This document shows positions 29,206 to 37,043 of a stretch of 64,000 nucleotides of DNA, piece after piece. The notes below the pieces were generated by a model. The model saw only the letters and a program-made list of their open reading frames with translations. It had not been told where the DNA came from and ran no database searches. Numbering within the stretch: the stretch's first letter is position 1; each line of letters begins with the position of its first letter. The translations under genes were made by a program, and so were the position numbers. This DNA is from Burkholderiaceae bacterium (GTDB taxonomy: Bacteria > Pseudomonadota > Gammaproteobacteria > Burkholderiales > Burkholderiaceae_B), in NCBI GenBank assembly GCA_030158305.1, contig JAOATE010000003.1, positions 1-64,000 of the forward strand. Direction: 5' to 3'.

Positions 29206-31953
29206 TTATGAAAGTCTAAATGTGCTCTTCTCATCCTGATCAATTTGCGCCAATAAATTTGTTTCCCAAGCTAAATATTGTCTTGCGGCTTGTTTATTAC
29301 CATCATGACGGTCATGCACAAAGAACAGGTAGTCGATACATTCAGCATCCATCGGCATGTCTTTTGTACTTTCAATCACCAGACCCGCTTTCTCCCACTC
29401 AACCTCACCATCCAGACAAAGATGAACGCTCTCGAAACCAAGGTCGTACGCATCTTTTTTAGCCAAGGACGCAGTAGTGACATCATTCGCAATCATCACT
29501 AAGGTTGCGCCCGCTTGCGTTGACTCTTTCAGCAGCCGATCAAGACGAGGTCGAATACTCCAGATCGCCCCTCTAATGTGAGCTTTCCTATATTGCATCG
29601 AAGTCCTGAGGTCGCACAAAATAGCGCCCTTATCCAAAAGTGTCGTGAGATCTTTTGCAGATACTAAGCTTGAAAATGAAACAAGTGTTTCCTCATGTTC
29701 TGATTCCGGGGAAACCTGCAACTTATGTGACTCCCCCTCTTTAAGCACAACAGCGTCCCAACCCAACATCTTTAGCCATGAGGCGATAACGGGTGCACGT
29801 ACATTTTCATCGTCAATGATGACGAGGCGCGCCCCTCGGGTGCCAATAAACTGATCAGTCGCTTGGATAAGCTGTCCACCTGGAGTGTGTTGTGCTCCAG
29901 GAGTCGGAGTCACGAGTATTTCTTCGAGCGTGCGTACATCACATAAATAGGTCGTACGTGCAGGATCTTTTAACCATGTATCCACTGTCGGCGAATCCAC
30001 AAAAGAGATTTGGTAGCGTTCAGCGACCTTCATCGCTCGACTCTGCCTAACTTTAAGTGCGCCTTCATCAGGAAAATTTTCTTTATATTTGCGGGAGGCC
30101 CCGTGCTCCAGCTTTAAATCTTCAAGGTACCAGCCTTGTGTACCATTCTCCAAAGCCATTACGGGATTAGGTAGACCTAGATTAATGAGCGTCTGAGCGC
30201 CAACGATACTACGCGTTCTGCCAGCGCAATTTACGACGATTGTCGTATTCGGACTTGTGACTAACTCATCAACCCTAAGTGCAAGCTCTCCATTGGGGCA
30301 GCAATATGCACCGGGAATACTCATCTTCTGGTATTCCGAATAAGGACGCCCGTCCAGGACAATGACATCCGCTTGCTTTTCTATCAGAGCATTAAGTTCT
30401 TTGGCTGAGATGCGCGGGGTATGAAAAGCATGCTCTGCTAGTTCACCAAAGGCTTTACTGGGAACATTGACGCCCGCGAAGGTCTCAAAACCAGAAGCCT
30501 TCCAGGCGGCAATACCACCATCCAGAATATGCACCTCACTGTAACCAAGCGCAAACAATCGCTCAGCCGCTCGACGTGCGACCTGACTCGTTTGATCATC
30601 GACCAAAACAACTCTAGTATTTTTACGTGGCACGAGGCGAATGATGTCAGCTTCTAAACGGCTATATGGCGCTGGTATTGCCAGAAATAAATGACACTCA
30701 CCGAATTGCCCTTGCTCTCGGACGTCCAGCAAAGCGATCTCTTTGCCATCATGCAACCATTTCTTTAATGTGTATGCGTCAACCATTTCTATATGCAAGG
30801 TTTGAAAAGCTTGGTGCAAATCCTCGATCAGATCATCAGGATCCTCTAAACCTATGTGGACTCGAACAACGACGCCCCTCTGATTCCAATCGCTCATCAC
30901 ACGCGAACTTGCAAGATCAGCAGGTATCACTAAACTTTCAAATCCACCCCACGAAGCACCCAACCCAAATAAAGATAAAGCATCAATCATCTGTTCGGCT
31001 TTTTCCCGAGGATATTGAAGTTTCAGCTCAAAAGACACAAGCCCATTACTTCCCTTGCAGTACTTTTTCCAAAGCGCATGATTAACATCGCCTTCAAGTT
31101 CAGGGAAGAAAACTTGCTTGACTTCAGGCCGCATCGTCAACCACTGTGCAACTTTTAAAGCACTTTCGCCATGGACTTTTAGACGCATCGGCATTGAGCG
31201 TAAACCTCTTAATGCAAGAAATGCATCATCAGGGCTGGTGGTTTGTCCAAGCCCTATGACAGCTTTTTGTAACTGCTGCCATGTGCGTTTGTTCGCAACG
31301 GCGGCTCCCATCATGACGTCAGAATGTCCCCCTACATATTTAGTGGTCGCCATAATAGAGATATCAGCGCCAAGCACGAGTGGCTGATAAAGCCAGCCTG
31401 AACCCCAGGTGTTGTCAGCCACAATAACTAGGTCAAGATGTGCGACGTGTTCAGCAATTTTGGGTAAGTCAATCATGTCGTACGTCATCGTGCCAGGTGC
31501 TTCTACATACAGCATGCGAGTATTTGGTCTAAGTAAGCTCTCGATGTCGCTTCCGTCTGGGGAGTAAAACGAATACTCAATGTCAAGACCAGCTAACTGC
31601 TGTTTGCAAAAATTACGAACGGGCTCATAAACAGCGTCACTGAGCAATAAATGATCGCCCGGTTTTAAAAATGCCAAAAGCGTTGTCGCAATCGCAGCTT
31701 GTCCAGTTGGAAACAAAAAACAACGATGTCCCTGTTCGAGTTCGACAAGCGCATCCTCAAGAGCATGCCCCGTATCGTTTCCACGAGCACCATACGAAGG
31801 CAACCGCTCGAATTCTCTTCGAGCGCGTGTATCTTTCCATGCCGCGACAGTTTTAAAAACATATGTACTGGCGCGATTGGGTGGCACATTGACCCAACCG
31901 CTGTCAGGACGGCCCGAACGCAGGAGTCGGGTGATCCGTTTTTTAATCGCCAT
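29206..31953 (-). CDS. cystathionine beta-lyase-like PLP enzyme fused to four rhodanese domains
   Basis: 915 residues from the ATG at 31953, two bases after the dioxygenase stop. Residues 1-390 are a Cys/Met-metabolism PLP enzyme: 'DNTW' (Asp180) and the PLP lysine Lys205 in 'MATTKYVGGHSD' resemble cystathionine beta-lyase. Four rhodanese repeats follow at about 391-490, 514-612, 650-743 and 761-862. Only the second has a sulfur-carrying Cys (Cys576 in 'VVNCAGRTRS'). The equivalent loops of the others read 'VLVDDQTSQ', 'VIIDDENVR' and 'VMIANDVTT'. A C-terminal tail 'ARQYLAWETNLLAQIDQDE' closes the protein. The design suggests sulfur released by the lyase is passed to a sulfurtransferase in the same chain. 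Substrate and acceptor are unknown. Confidence 0.88.
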   Translation of the reverse strand: MAIKKRITRLLRSGRPDSGWVNVPPNRASTYVFKTVAAWKDTRARREFERLPSYGARGNDTGHALEDALVELEQGHRCFLFPTGQAAIATTLLAFLKPGDHLLLSDAVYEPVRNFCKQQLAGLDIEYSFYSPDGSDIESLLRPNTRMLYVEAPGTMTYDMIDLPKIAEHVAHLDLVIVADNTWGSGWLYQPLVLGADISIMATTKYVGGHSDVMMGAAVANKRTWQQLQKAVIGLGQTTSPDDAFLALRGLRSMPMRLKVHGESALKVAQWLTMRPEVKQVFFPELEGDVNHALWKKYCKGSNGLVSFELKLQYPREKAEQMIDALSLFGLGASWGGFESLVIPADLASSRVMSDWNQRGVVVRVHIGLEDPDDLIEDLHQAFQTLHIEMVDAYTLKKWLHDGKEIALLDVREQGQFGECHLFLAIPAPYSRLEADIIRLVPRKNTRVVLVDDQTSQVARRAAERLFALGYSEVHILDGGIAAWKASGFETFAGVNVPSKAFGELAEHAFHTPRISAKELNALIEKQADVIVLDGRPYSEYQKMSIPGAYCCPNGELALRVDELVTSPNTTIVVNCAGRTRSIVGAQTLINLGLPNPVMALENGTQGWYLEDLKLEHGASRKYKENFPDEGALKVRQSRAMKVAERYQISFVDSPTVDTWLKDPARTTYLCDVRTLEEILVTPTPGAQHTPGGQLIQATDQFIGTRGARLVIIDDENVRAPVIASWLKMLGWDAVVLKEGESHKLQVSPESEHEETLVSFSSLVSAKDLTTLLDKGAILCDLRTSMQYRKAHIRGAIWSIRPRLDRLLKESTQAGATLVMIANDVTTASLAKKDAYDLGFESVHLCLDGEVEWEKAGLVIESTKDMPMDAECIDYLFFVHDRHDGNKQAARQYLAWETNLLAQIDQDEKSTFRLS

Positions 31954-31955
31954 GT

Positions 31956-32525
31956 TCAGCGCTGCGTCTTGACGCCGATGTCCATCACAGCGCAAGTCCC
32001 ATTTTCAAGATCAAACGCCATTCTCTCGGTCAGTGTTTCAAGTGCCCGCCCATACATGTGGAGATGTCTGATCGGTTGATCGCCTTCTATTTTTACGGCA
32101 TGAATGTCATCAGGCATCAAACCGATAGAGGTCCCGGGAGAAACTTCCACAGTCGCAACCTGATTCAAAGTCGGGGCTCCAGGAGAGGTTCGCTCATAAA
32201 CATAATTGAGTTCAACTCCCTCCACTGCAGCGATACACGCCCAAGTTGTGTGATTATGCGGGATAATTTTTTTCCCAGGACGCATCACATTGAGATAAAG
32301 CGCATATGACTTGTCTGGATCTTCGCTAATGAGATAACGCGCCTGCAGATCGCCCTCCGCGGGAGCGGGATAAAGCTCCGCTGACCACCACTCGCGGTGA
32401 GTCGCGAGGTCTCGAACAACAGTTTCAACCAAGTCCAAACTGTCACGAGAAAATGGTCCATTATGTGCAATTTTTTTGATATTTTGAATATGAATATTGA
32501 TTTCGGACTGATGTGGATTTGACAT
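31956..32525 (-). CDS. cysteine dioxygenase family (thiol dioxygenase) protein
   Basis: 189 residues, cupin fold. The iron ligands are His90 and His92 in 'IIPHNHTTWACIAAVEG' and His142 in 'DDIHAVK'. Tyr158 in 'HLHMYG' matches the catalytic Tyr, with His156 and His154 in place of the usual Ser-x-His. Cys97 falls where mammalian cysteine dioxygenase has the Cys that crosslinks to Tyr. Arg63 aligns with the Arg that binds the cysteine carboxylate. It should oxidise a thiol to a sulfinate with O2. The ATG at 32525 follows TAAGGG. It is the first gene of the operon controlled from the divergent LysR promoter. Confidence 0.88.
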   Translation of the reverse strand: MSNPHQSEINIHIQNIKKIAHNGPFSRDSLDLVETVVRDLATHREWWSAELYPAPAEGDLQARYLISEDPDKSYALYLNVMRPGKKIIPHNHTTWACIAAVEGVELNYVYERTSPGAPTLNQVATVEVSPGTSIGLMPDDIHAVKIEGDQPIRHLHMYGRALETLTERMAFDLENGTCAVMDIGVKTQR

Positions 32526-32611
32526 GCAATTACCCTTATACATTAACAAAATAGCCATTTCTTTTGATTTTGGCAGGAATCTTCTGTGTAAACAATTTAA
32601 AATGCTTTAAA

Positions 32612-32638
32612 GTAAACATTAATTTAATTAATGTTTAC
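32612..32638. promoter_or_regulatory. 27-bp perfect palindrome, probable LysR operator
   Basis: The half-site GTAAACATTAATT and its complement flank a single central base at 32625. The palindrome lies in the 119-bp region between the divergent dioxygenase and LysR genes, ending 6 bp before the LysR start codon. Another GTAAAC half-site sits at 32588-32593. LysR proteins bind T-N11-A palindromes in such places, so this is the likely autoregulatory and activation site. Confidence 0.75.
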
Positions 32639-32644
32639 ATCGAT

Positions 32645-33502
32645 ATGCGAAGTCTTGAAATTGACCTACTAAGAACGCTTCTAGCCATTTCACGACATCA
32701 GACTTTTGCCAAGGCGGCTGAAAATCTGCACAAAACCCAGTCTGCTATTACCCAACAAATACAACGACTAGAAGAAATTGTTAATACCCCCTTGTTTGTT
32801 AAGCACGGGAGAAAAAAAGTGCTCTCTGATGCCGGTATGCGTCTCGTAGGCTATGCAAGACAGGTTATTGCGCTTAATGATGAAGCCTTAACAACGTTAC
32901 AAGGCAATCGCTATGCAGGCAGCCTCAAACTTGGCGCACCTCATGACATTGCCGACACGATTCTTCCGCATGTGCTCAAACATATCGTACGCACTGCGCC
33001 TCATATCCAGTTAGAAATTCGTGTAGATCGCAGCCCATTTCTGATGGATGCATTACACGCCGGGGAACTCGATTTCACAATATCAACAAGATTTGATGAA
33101 AGTCTTGAAGGCGTTGTTCTAAGGCGCTCCCCGACTGCTTGGATTTGTGCGGCAGACTATGTTCATGATCCCAAACAACCAGTACCGTTGATTTTGGCGG
33201 ACGAGCCAAGTATTTTTCGCAAACTCGCACTAGAGGCACTTGAACAGGCACCAGAACTGCGTTGGCATATCAGTTATGTCGCCCCAAACCTAGTCGGAAT
33301 CAAAGCAGCTGTGCGGGCGGGTCTTGGGGTGACAGCGCGGAGCATTGAATTACTCAGTACAGATATGCGCGTGCTCGGCGAACAAGATGGACTCCCAACT
33401 TTGCCAGACGCCACCTTTTATCTATGGAAACATTTGAACCCCTCAAACTCATCGACAGAACATGTCTATCAGATGTTGAAAGGCAGCATGGGACTTGTTT
33501 AA
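32645..33502 (+). CDS. LysR family transcriptional regulator
   Basis: 285 residues from the ATG at 32645. The winged helix-turn-helix reads 'LEIDLLRTLLAISRHQTFAKAAENLHKTQSAITQQIQRLEE', followed by a co-inducer-binding domain ('LKLGAPHDIADTILPHVLKHI'). No clear ribosome binding site precedes the start; a longer frame from 32564 would run through the palindrome and is rejected. It is divergent from the thiol dioxygenase/lyase-rhodanese operon and presumably senses its sulfur substrate or product. Confidence 0.92.
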   Translation: MRSLEIDLLRTLLAISRHQTFAKAAENLHKTQSAITQQIQRLEEIVNTPLFVKHGRKKVLSDAGMRLVGYARQVIALNDEALTTLQGNRYAGSLKLGAPHDIADTILPHVLKHIVRTAPHIQLEIRVDRSPFLMDALHAGELDFTISTRFDESLEGVVLRRSPTAWICAADYVHDPKQPVPLILADEPSIFRKLALEALEQAPELRWHISYVAPNLVGIKAAVRAGLGVTARSIELLSTDMRVLGEQDGLPTLPDATFYLWKHLNPSNSSTEHVYQMLKGSMGLV

Positions 33503-33625
33503 ACCAATGAGATGCTTGTGACTTTTTCAATCGCACTCGCAACTGCATGACTTTACACAGGTGATCGTGCGAGATCTAATAGGCTTTTACACTTTAAGCG
33601 GCGGACAAAGAGCCGTGGAGACGAA

Positions 33626-34594
33626 ATGAACATCACCAAAATCCTGACAGCCATCGCCGCAACGTTTCTGACTACGGTCGCGGTGGCGCAGTCTTATCCA
33701 AACAAGCCAATCAAAATCATCGTGCCCTACCCTGCTGGTGGTAACGCCGACATCACAGGCCGGGTATTGGCCAAAAAAATGTCTGACCTCCTCAGTGTCC
33801 CAGTCGTCATTGAAAACCGCGGTGGAGCGAATGGCGGGATTGGCACGGATGCTGTGGTCAAAGCGGCACCGGATGGTTATACCTTGCTGCTTGCGGCAAG
33901 CGGACCGATTGTCATCAATCCCGTTCTGTACGCAAAAGTGCCCTATGACCCGATCAAAGATTTGCGTCCCATTAGTCAAGTTCTGACTTTTCAATACGTT
34001 TTAGTCGTGCCAACTGCGTCATCCATCAAAAGTATTCAAGATCTCGTGACGCAAGCGCGTAGCCAGCCCGGCAAGCTGAGCTATGGCTCAACGGGTATCG
34101 GTGGAGGCGGACACTTGGCTGGTGAAATGTTTGCCATGACAAGCAACACTCAATTTAATCACGCACCATATAAGGGCAGCGCGCCCGCTTTGGTTGATCT
34201 AATGGGTGGCCAACTATCCTTCACGTTTGATACGGTCTTGACTGCTTCACCACTCATTAAAGACAACCGTTTGCGTGCCTTTGCCGTGTCGGGTCCCAAG
34301 CGTGCAAGTTCTTTGCCTGAGGTGCCGACCATGGCCGAGGCAGGCTTCAAAGACTTTGATGTGACACAATTTATCGGCTTGTTTGCGCCAGCGAAAACAG
34401 ACACTGCGATTGTCCAAAAACTCAATGCCGCTGTCGTTCAAGCCATCAAAGACCCCGAAGTCATCCAAGCCCTGCAAACCAAAGGTGGCAATGATCTGGT
34501 TGGGAACTCTCCTGCTGAGTTCTCTGCCATCATCAGCCGTGAACTGAAAATGTATGATGCATTGATTCAAAAAGCCAAAATCAAGCAAGAGTAA
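33626..34594 (+). CDS. Bug-family (TctC-like) periplasmic substrate-binding protein
   Basis: 322 residues with a signal peptide ending 'AVAQS'. 'YPNKPIKIIVPYPAGGNADITGRVLAKKMSDLL' and 'VVIENRGGANGGIGTDAVVKAAPDGYTLLLA' are the two family motifs. No permease genes are adjacent. It is followed after 105 bp by another Bug gene with only moderate similarity, so the two probably bind different ligands rather than being a recent duplication. Confidence 0.95.
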   Translation: MNITKILTAIAATFLTTVAVAQSYPNKPIKIIVPYPAGGNADITGRVLAKKMSDLLSVPVVIENRGGANGGIGTDAVVKAAPDGYTLLLAASGPIVINPVLYAKVPYDPIKDLRPISQVLTFQYVLVVPTASSIKSIQDLVTQARSQPGKLSYGSTGIGGGGHLAGEMFAMTSNTQFNHAPYKGSAPALVDLMGGQLSFTFDTVLTASPLIKDNRLRAFAVSGPKRASSLPEVPTMAEAGFKDFDVTQFIGLFAPAKTDTAIVQKLNAAVVQAIKDPEVIQALQTKGGNDLVGNSPAEFSAIISRELKMYDALIQKAKIKQE

Positions 34595-34699
34595 AACCAT
34601 CGCTCTTCTCTTTTTAGGCATGAAACTTGCTTTGTACTAAACAGCCCTCTGATGGGGGCTTCAACACTGTTTACATTTCAATCTTTTTGAGGAACGCGA

Positions 34700-35686
34700 G
34701 TGAAAGTCATCTCCAATATTTTTAAACTGACTCTGGCCGCCTTGGCGCTGTCATCTACATTCACGACGACTGCCTCGGCCCAAGATGCATATCCCAACAA
34801 GCCCATCAAAGTGGTCGTCCCCTTTCCGGCTGGTGGTGCCACAGATATTCTGACTCGCGCGATTACTGAAAAACTTGCTCAACGCATTGGGCAATCGGTC
34901 ATCATTGAAAACAGACCAGGTGCAGGCGCCAATATTGGTGCGGCCACGGTTGCCAAAGCGGCCCCAGATGGTTACACCCTATTGATGGGTTCGATTGGTT
35001 CACACTCGATCTCTGTCACCTATCACAAGGACCCTGGTTACAACTTTCAGAAAGATCTGATGCCAATCTCTTCGGCTGGTACGCTCAGCAACATCGTAGT
35101 AGTCGGTAACGAAGTGCCTGCGAAGAACTTGGCAGAGTTAGTGGCCTATGCCAAAGCCAATCCAGGCAAACTGACCTGCGGCTCTTCTGGTACAGGTGGC
35201 TTGATTCACCTCACCTGCGAGATGTTCAAATCTGCAGCTGGCATTGATGTGCTACACGTGCCCTACAAAGGCACCTCTTTATTGATGCCCGACCTGATCT
35301 CTGGTCGGGTCACGATGGCGCTCGATACACTCCCCCCTTACTTGTCCATGCTAAAGGATAAGAAAGTCCGCGCACTCGCTATTACGACCGCCAAGCGTTC
35401 ACCATTAGTACCAGAGGTGCCGACAGTAGCTGAGTCTGGTTATCCAGGCTTTGAATCGGTGGCAAGCTATGGATTTTTTGCGCCAGCTGGCACACCAAAA
35501 GCCATCATCGACAAACTGAACAAAGATATCAATGCCGTACTGCTTGACCCTCAGCTGAAGGAAAAGCTCTTGGCTCAAGGCATTGAAATCGAAGGCAGCT
35601 CACCCGAGGCCTTGCAAGCCTTTGTCAAAGGCGAAGTCGACAAATGGGCACGCGTGATTAAGACAAGCAACATCAAACCCGAGTAA
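34700..35686 (+). CDS. Bug-family (TctC-like) periplasmic substrate-binding protein
   Basis: 328 residues with a signal peptide ending 'ASAQD'. 'YPNKPIKVVVPFPAGGATDILTRAITEKLAQRI' and 'VIIENRPGAGANIGAATVAKAAPDGYTLLMG' identify the family. GGAACG lies shortly before the start, which reads GTG at 34700. It is the second of a tandem Bug pair without a TctAB transporter. A strong terminator follows. Confidence 0.95.
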   Translation: MKVISNIFKLTLAALALSSTFTTTASAQDAYPNKPIKVVVPFPAGGATDILTRAITEKLAQRIGQSVIIENRPGAGANIGAATVAKAAPDGYTLLMGSIGSHSISVTYHKDPGYNFQKDLMPISSAGTLSNIVVVGNEVPAKNLAELVAYAKANPGKLTCGSSGTGGLIHLTCEMFKSAAGIDVLHVPYKGTSLLMPDLISGRVTMALDTLPPYLSMLKDKKVRALAITTAKRSPLVPEVPTVAESGYPGFESVASYGFFAPAGTPKAIIDKLNKDINAVLLDPQLKEKLLAQGIEIEGSSPEALQAFVKGEVDKWARVIKTSNIKPE

Positions 35687-35695
35687 TCACTCGGT

Positions 35696-37039
35696 TTATT
35701 CAGAGCGGCTCTGCACACCAGAGTCGCTCTTTTTTTTGTGTGGCCATAACAGCAGAGGCGGCAAAACAAGCAACCACGCGATGCGCGTCTGATAGCGAAA
35801 GTGTGGCTTAGACAAACCACCGGTCGCAAAGGCATTGGCCAATACCCCGAGCCAAATCATCACAATCAATCCCAAGGCGGTCCAGTTGCGCGATCGGCAC
35901 GCCCAAACACATAGAAATAAACTCAATAGAAAACCAGCAAAGACGGTAAAGGTACCCATTGCGCTGACGACAGAGACACGCTCCAACATCGTTCCCTGCA
36001 CTTGTTTTGAGTTTTTATAACGTTCAAGCTCAGCGACAGAAAAGAACTTTTCGACACTTTTTGCAACAGTGAGATCCAGCCAGTCCGAGTTGATGGTGTC
36101 GCCAAGCTTAACCATTGAGAGTTGTGTGACAGTATTTTGAATCGCGGACCACAGGACTTGAAAAGGCCTCGCGCGCGCAGTCAAGGCCACAATTTCTGAC
36201 GCCTCAGGCGCAAGTCCAATAGGGCCGCCCGGATGCGTCCATACAGGACCCTTGGCATCCCACATAAAAGAGTCACTGTCTTTGGCCAGGCGTTCTGTCC
36301 ATGCGCATAAATGCCACGACTTTTCGGGGCAATATTTTTCTAAAACGCTTTTGACGTTTCCGTCTGCAGACATTCGGGCCAACATAAACACTGAGCCAAA
36401 GGGTGACACTGCGACTTTGTTAAACGCATACATGGTTGTCCCCACCAAGGCGACCAGCGCGATCATCAAGGGCAAAACTGCGAAAGCAAAGCGTCGCCAT
36501 CTGAACACAAGCACCACGAGCAGGCACGCTGCAGCGATCACAAGATGTGAAAGATGCACCGCAATCGCCAACGCCCCCAGCAAGCTGACCCACACCGTCA
36601 TGGTTTTAGTGAGTTTTTTTGAAAAACCCAAGACAAACGTACTTAATACCACCATGCCTGAAAAAATATCTGGCATGACAAGAGATACAAACCAAGAGGC
36701 ACCCGTGAAAAGCGATAACACCAAACAGACAAGGAGGTGGCGCAGTGGCGTGACCGACCCGACTGTCCGTTGAGTCAACCAGACCAACTGCGAAAGGAGA
36801 ACGCCTTGGACAAATACCACCCCCCACAACGAATACCAGAAGTGGGACAGCAACATCCAAGGACCGTAAATAAACGGTTTATCCCAATTGAAATGGCCCG
36901 GGGTTGGCTGGGTGATGAAGACGTGCGTATCGCTGTAGAGCAGCGGATAACCATTCCACAGAGCCGGCCAAATCAGCAGAGCCCCGCCCAGCAGAATGGC
37001 GATTAAGTTGAGCGCGCGCGTGGACTTCAAGAAGTCCAC
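35696..37039 (-). CDS. polytopic inner-membrane protein of unknown function
   Basis: About 447 residues from a GTG at 37039; a TTG at 37030 is an alternative. About ten hydrophobic segments are visible, with a soluble loop near residues 220-310 ('CPEKSWHLCAWTERLAKDSDSFMWD'). An early 'NGYPLLYSDTHVFI' following the first segment recalls glycosyltransferase-C-type membrane proteins, in which an acidic residue sits in the first external loop. That match is tentative. It begins a few bases after the ilvE stop, within a hairpin, and may be translated as part of the ilvE transcript. Confidence 0.7.
   Translation of the reverse strand: MDFLKSTRALNLIAILLGGALLIWPALWNGYPLLYSDTHVFITQPTPGHFNWDKPFIYGPWMLLSHFWYSLWGVVFVQGVLLSQLVWLTQRTVGSVTPLRHLLVCLVLSLFTGASWFVSLVMPDIFSGMVVLSTFVLGFSKKLTKTMTVWVSLLGALAIAVHLSHLVIAAACLLVVLVFRWRRFAFAVLPLMIALVALVGTTMYAFNKVAVSPFGSVFMLARMSADGNVKSVLEKYCPEKSWHLCAWTERLAKDSDSFMWDAKGPVWTHPGGPIGLAPEASEIVALTARARPFQVLWSAIQNTVTQLSMVKLGDTINSDWLDLTVAKSVEKFFSVAELERYKNSKQVQGTMLERVSVVSAMGTFTVFAGFLLSLFLCVWACRSRNWTALGLIVMIWLGVLANAFATGGLSKPHFRYQTRIAWLLVLPPLLLWPHKKKSDSGVQSRSE
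35702..35737 (+). terminator. intrinsic terminator after tandem Bug genes
   Basis: The arms AGAGCGGCTCTG and CAGAGTCGCTCT pair with one mismatch around CACAC and are followed by at least seven T. The element lies inside the 3' coding end of the convergent membrane-protein gene, so those codons serve two purposes. Confidence 0.9.
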
Positions 37040-37040
37040 G
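37019..37040 (-). promoter_or_regulatory. hairpin between ilvE stop and membrane-protein start
   Basis: Perfect 10-bp arms CGTGGACTTC and GAAGTCCACG flank two bases. In the leftward RNA this forms a stem capped by CUUG and includes the proposed GTG start codon. It could terminate ilvE weakly or hide the start of the next gene. Confidence 0.5.
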
Positions 37041-37043
37041 TGC

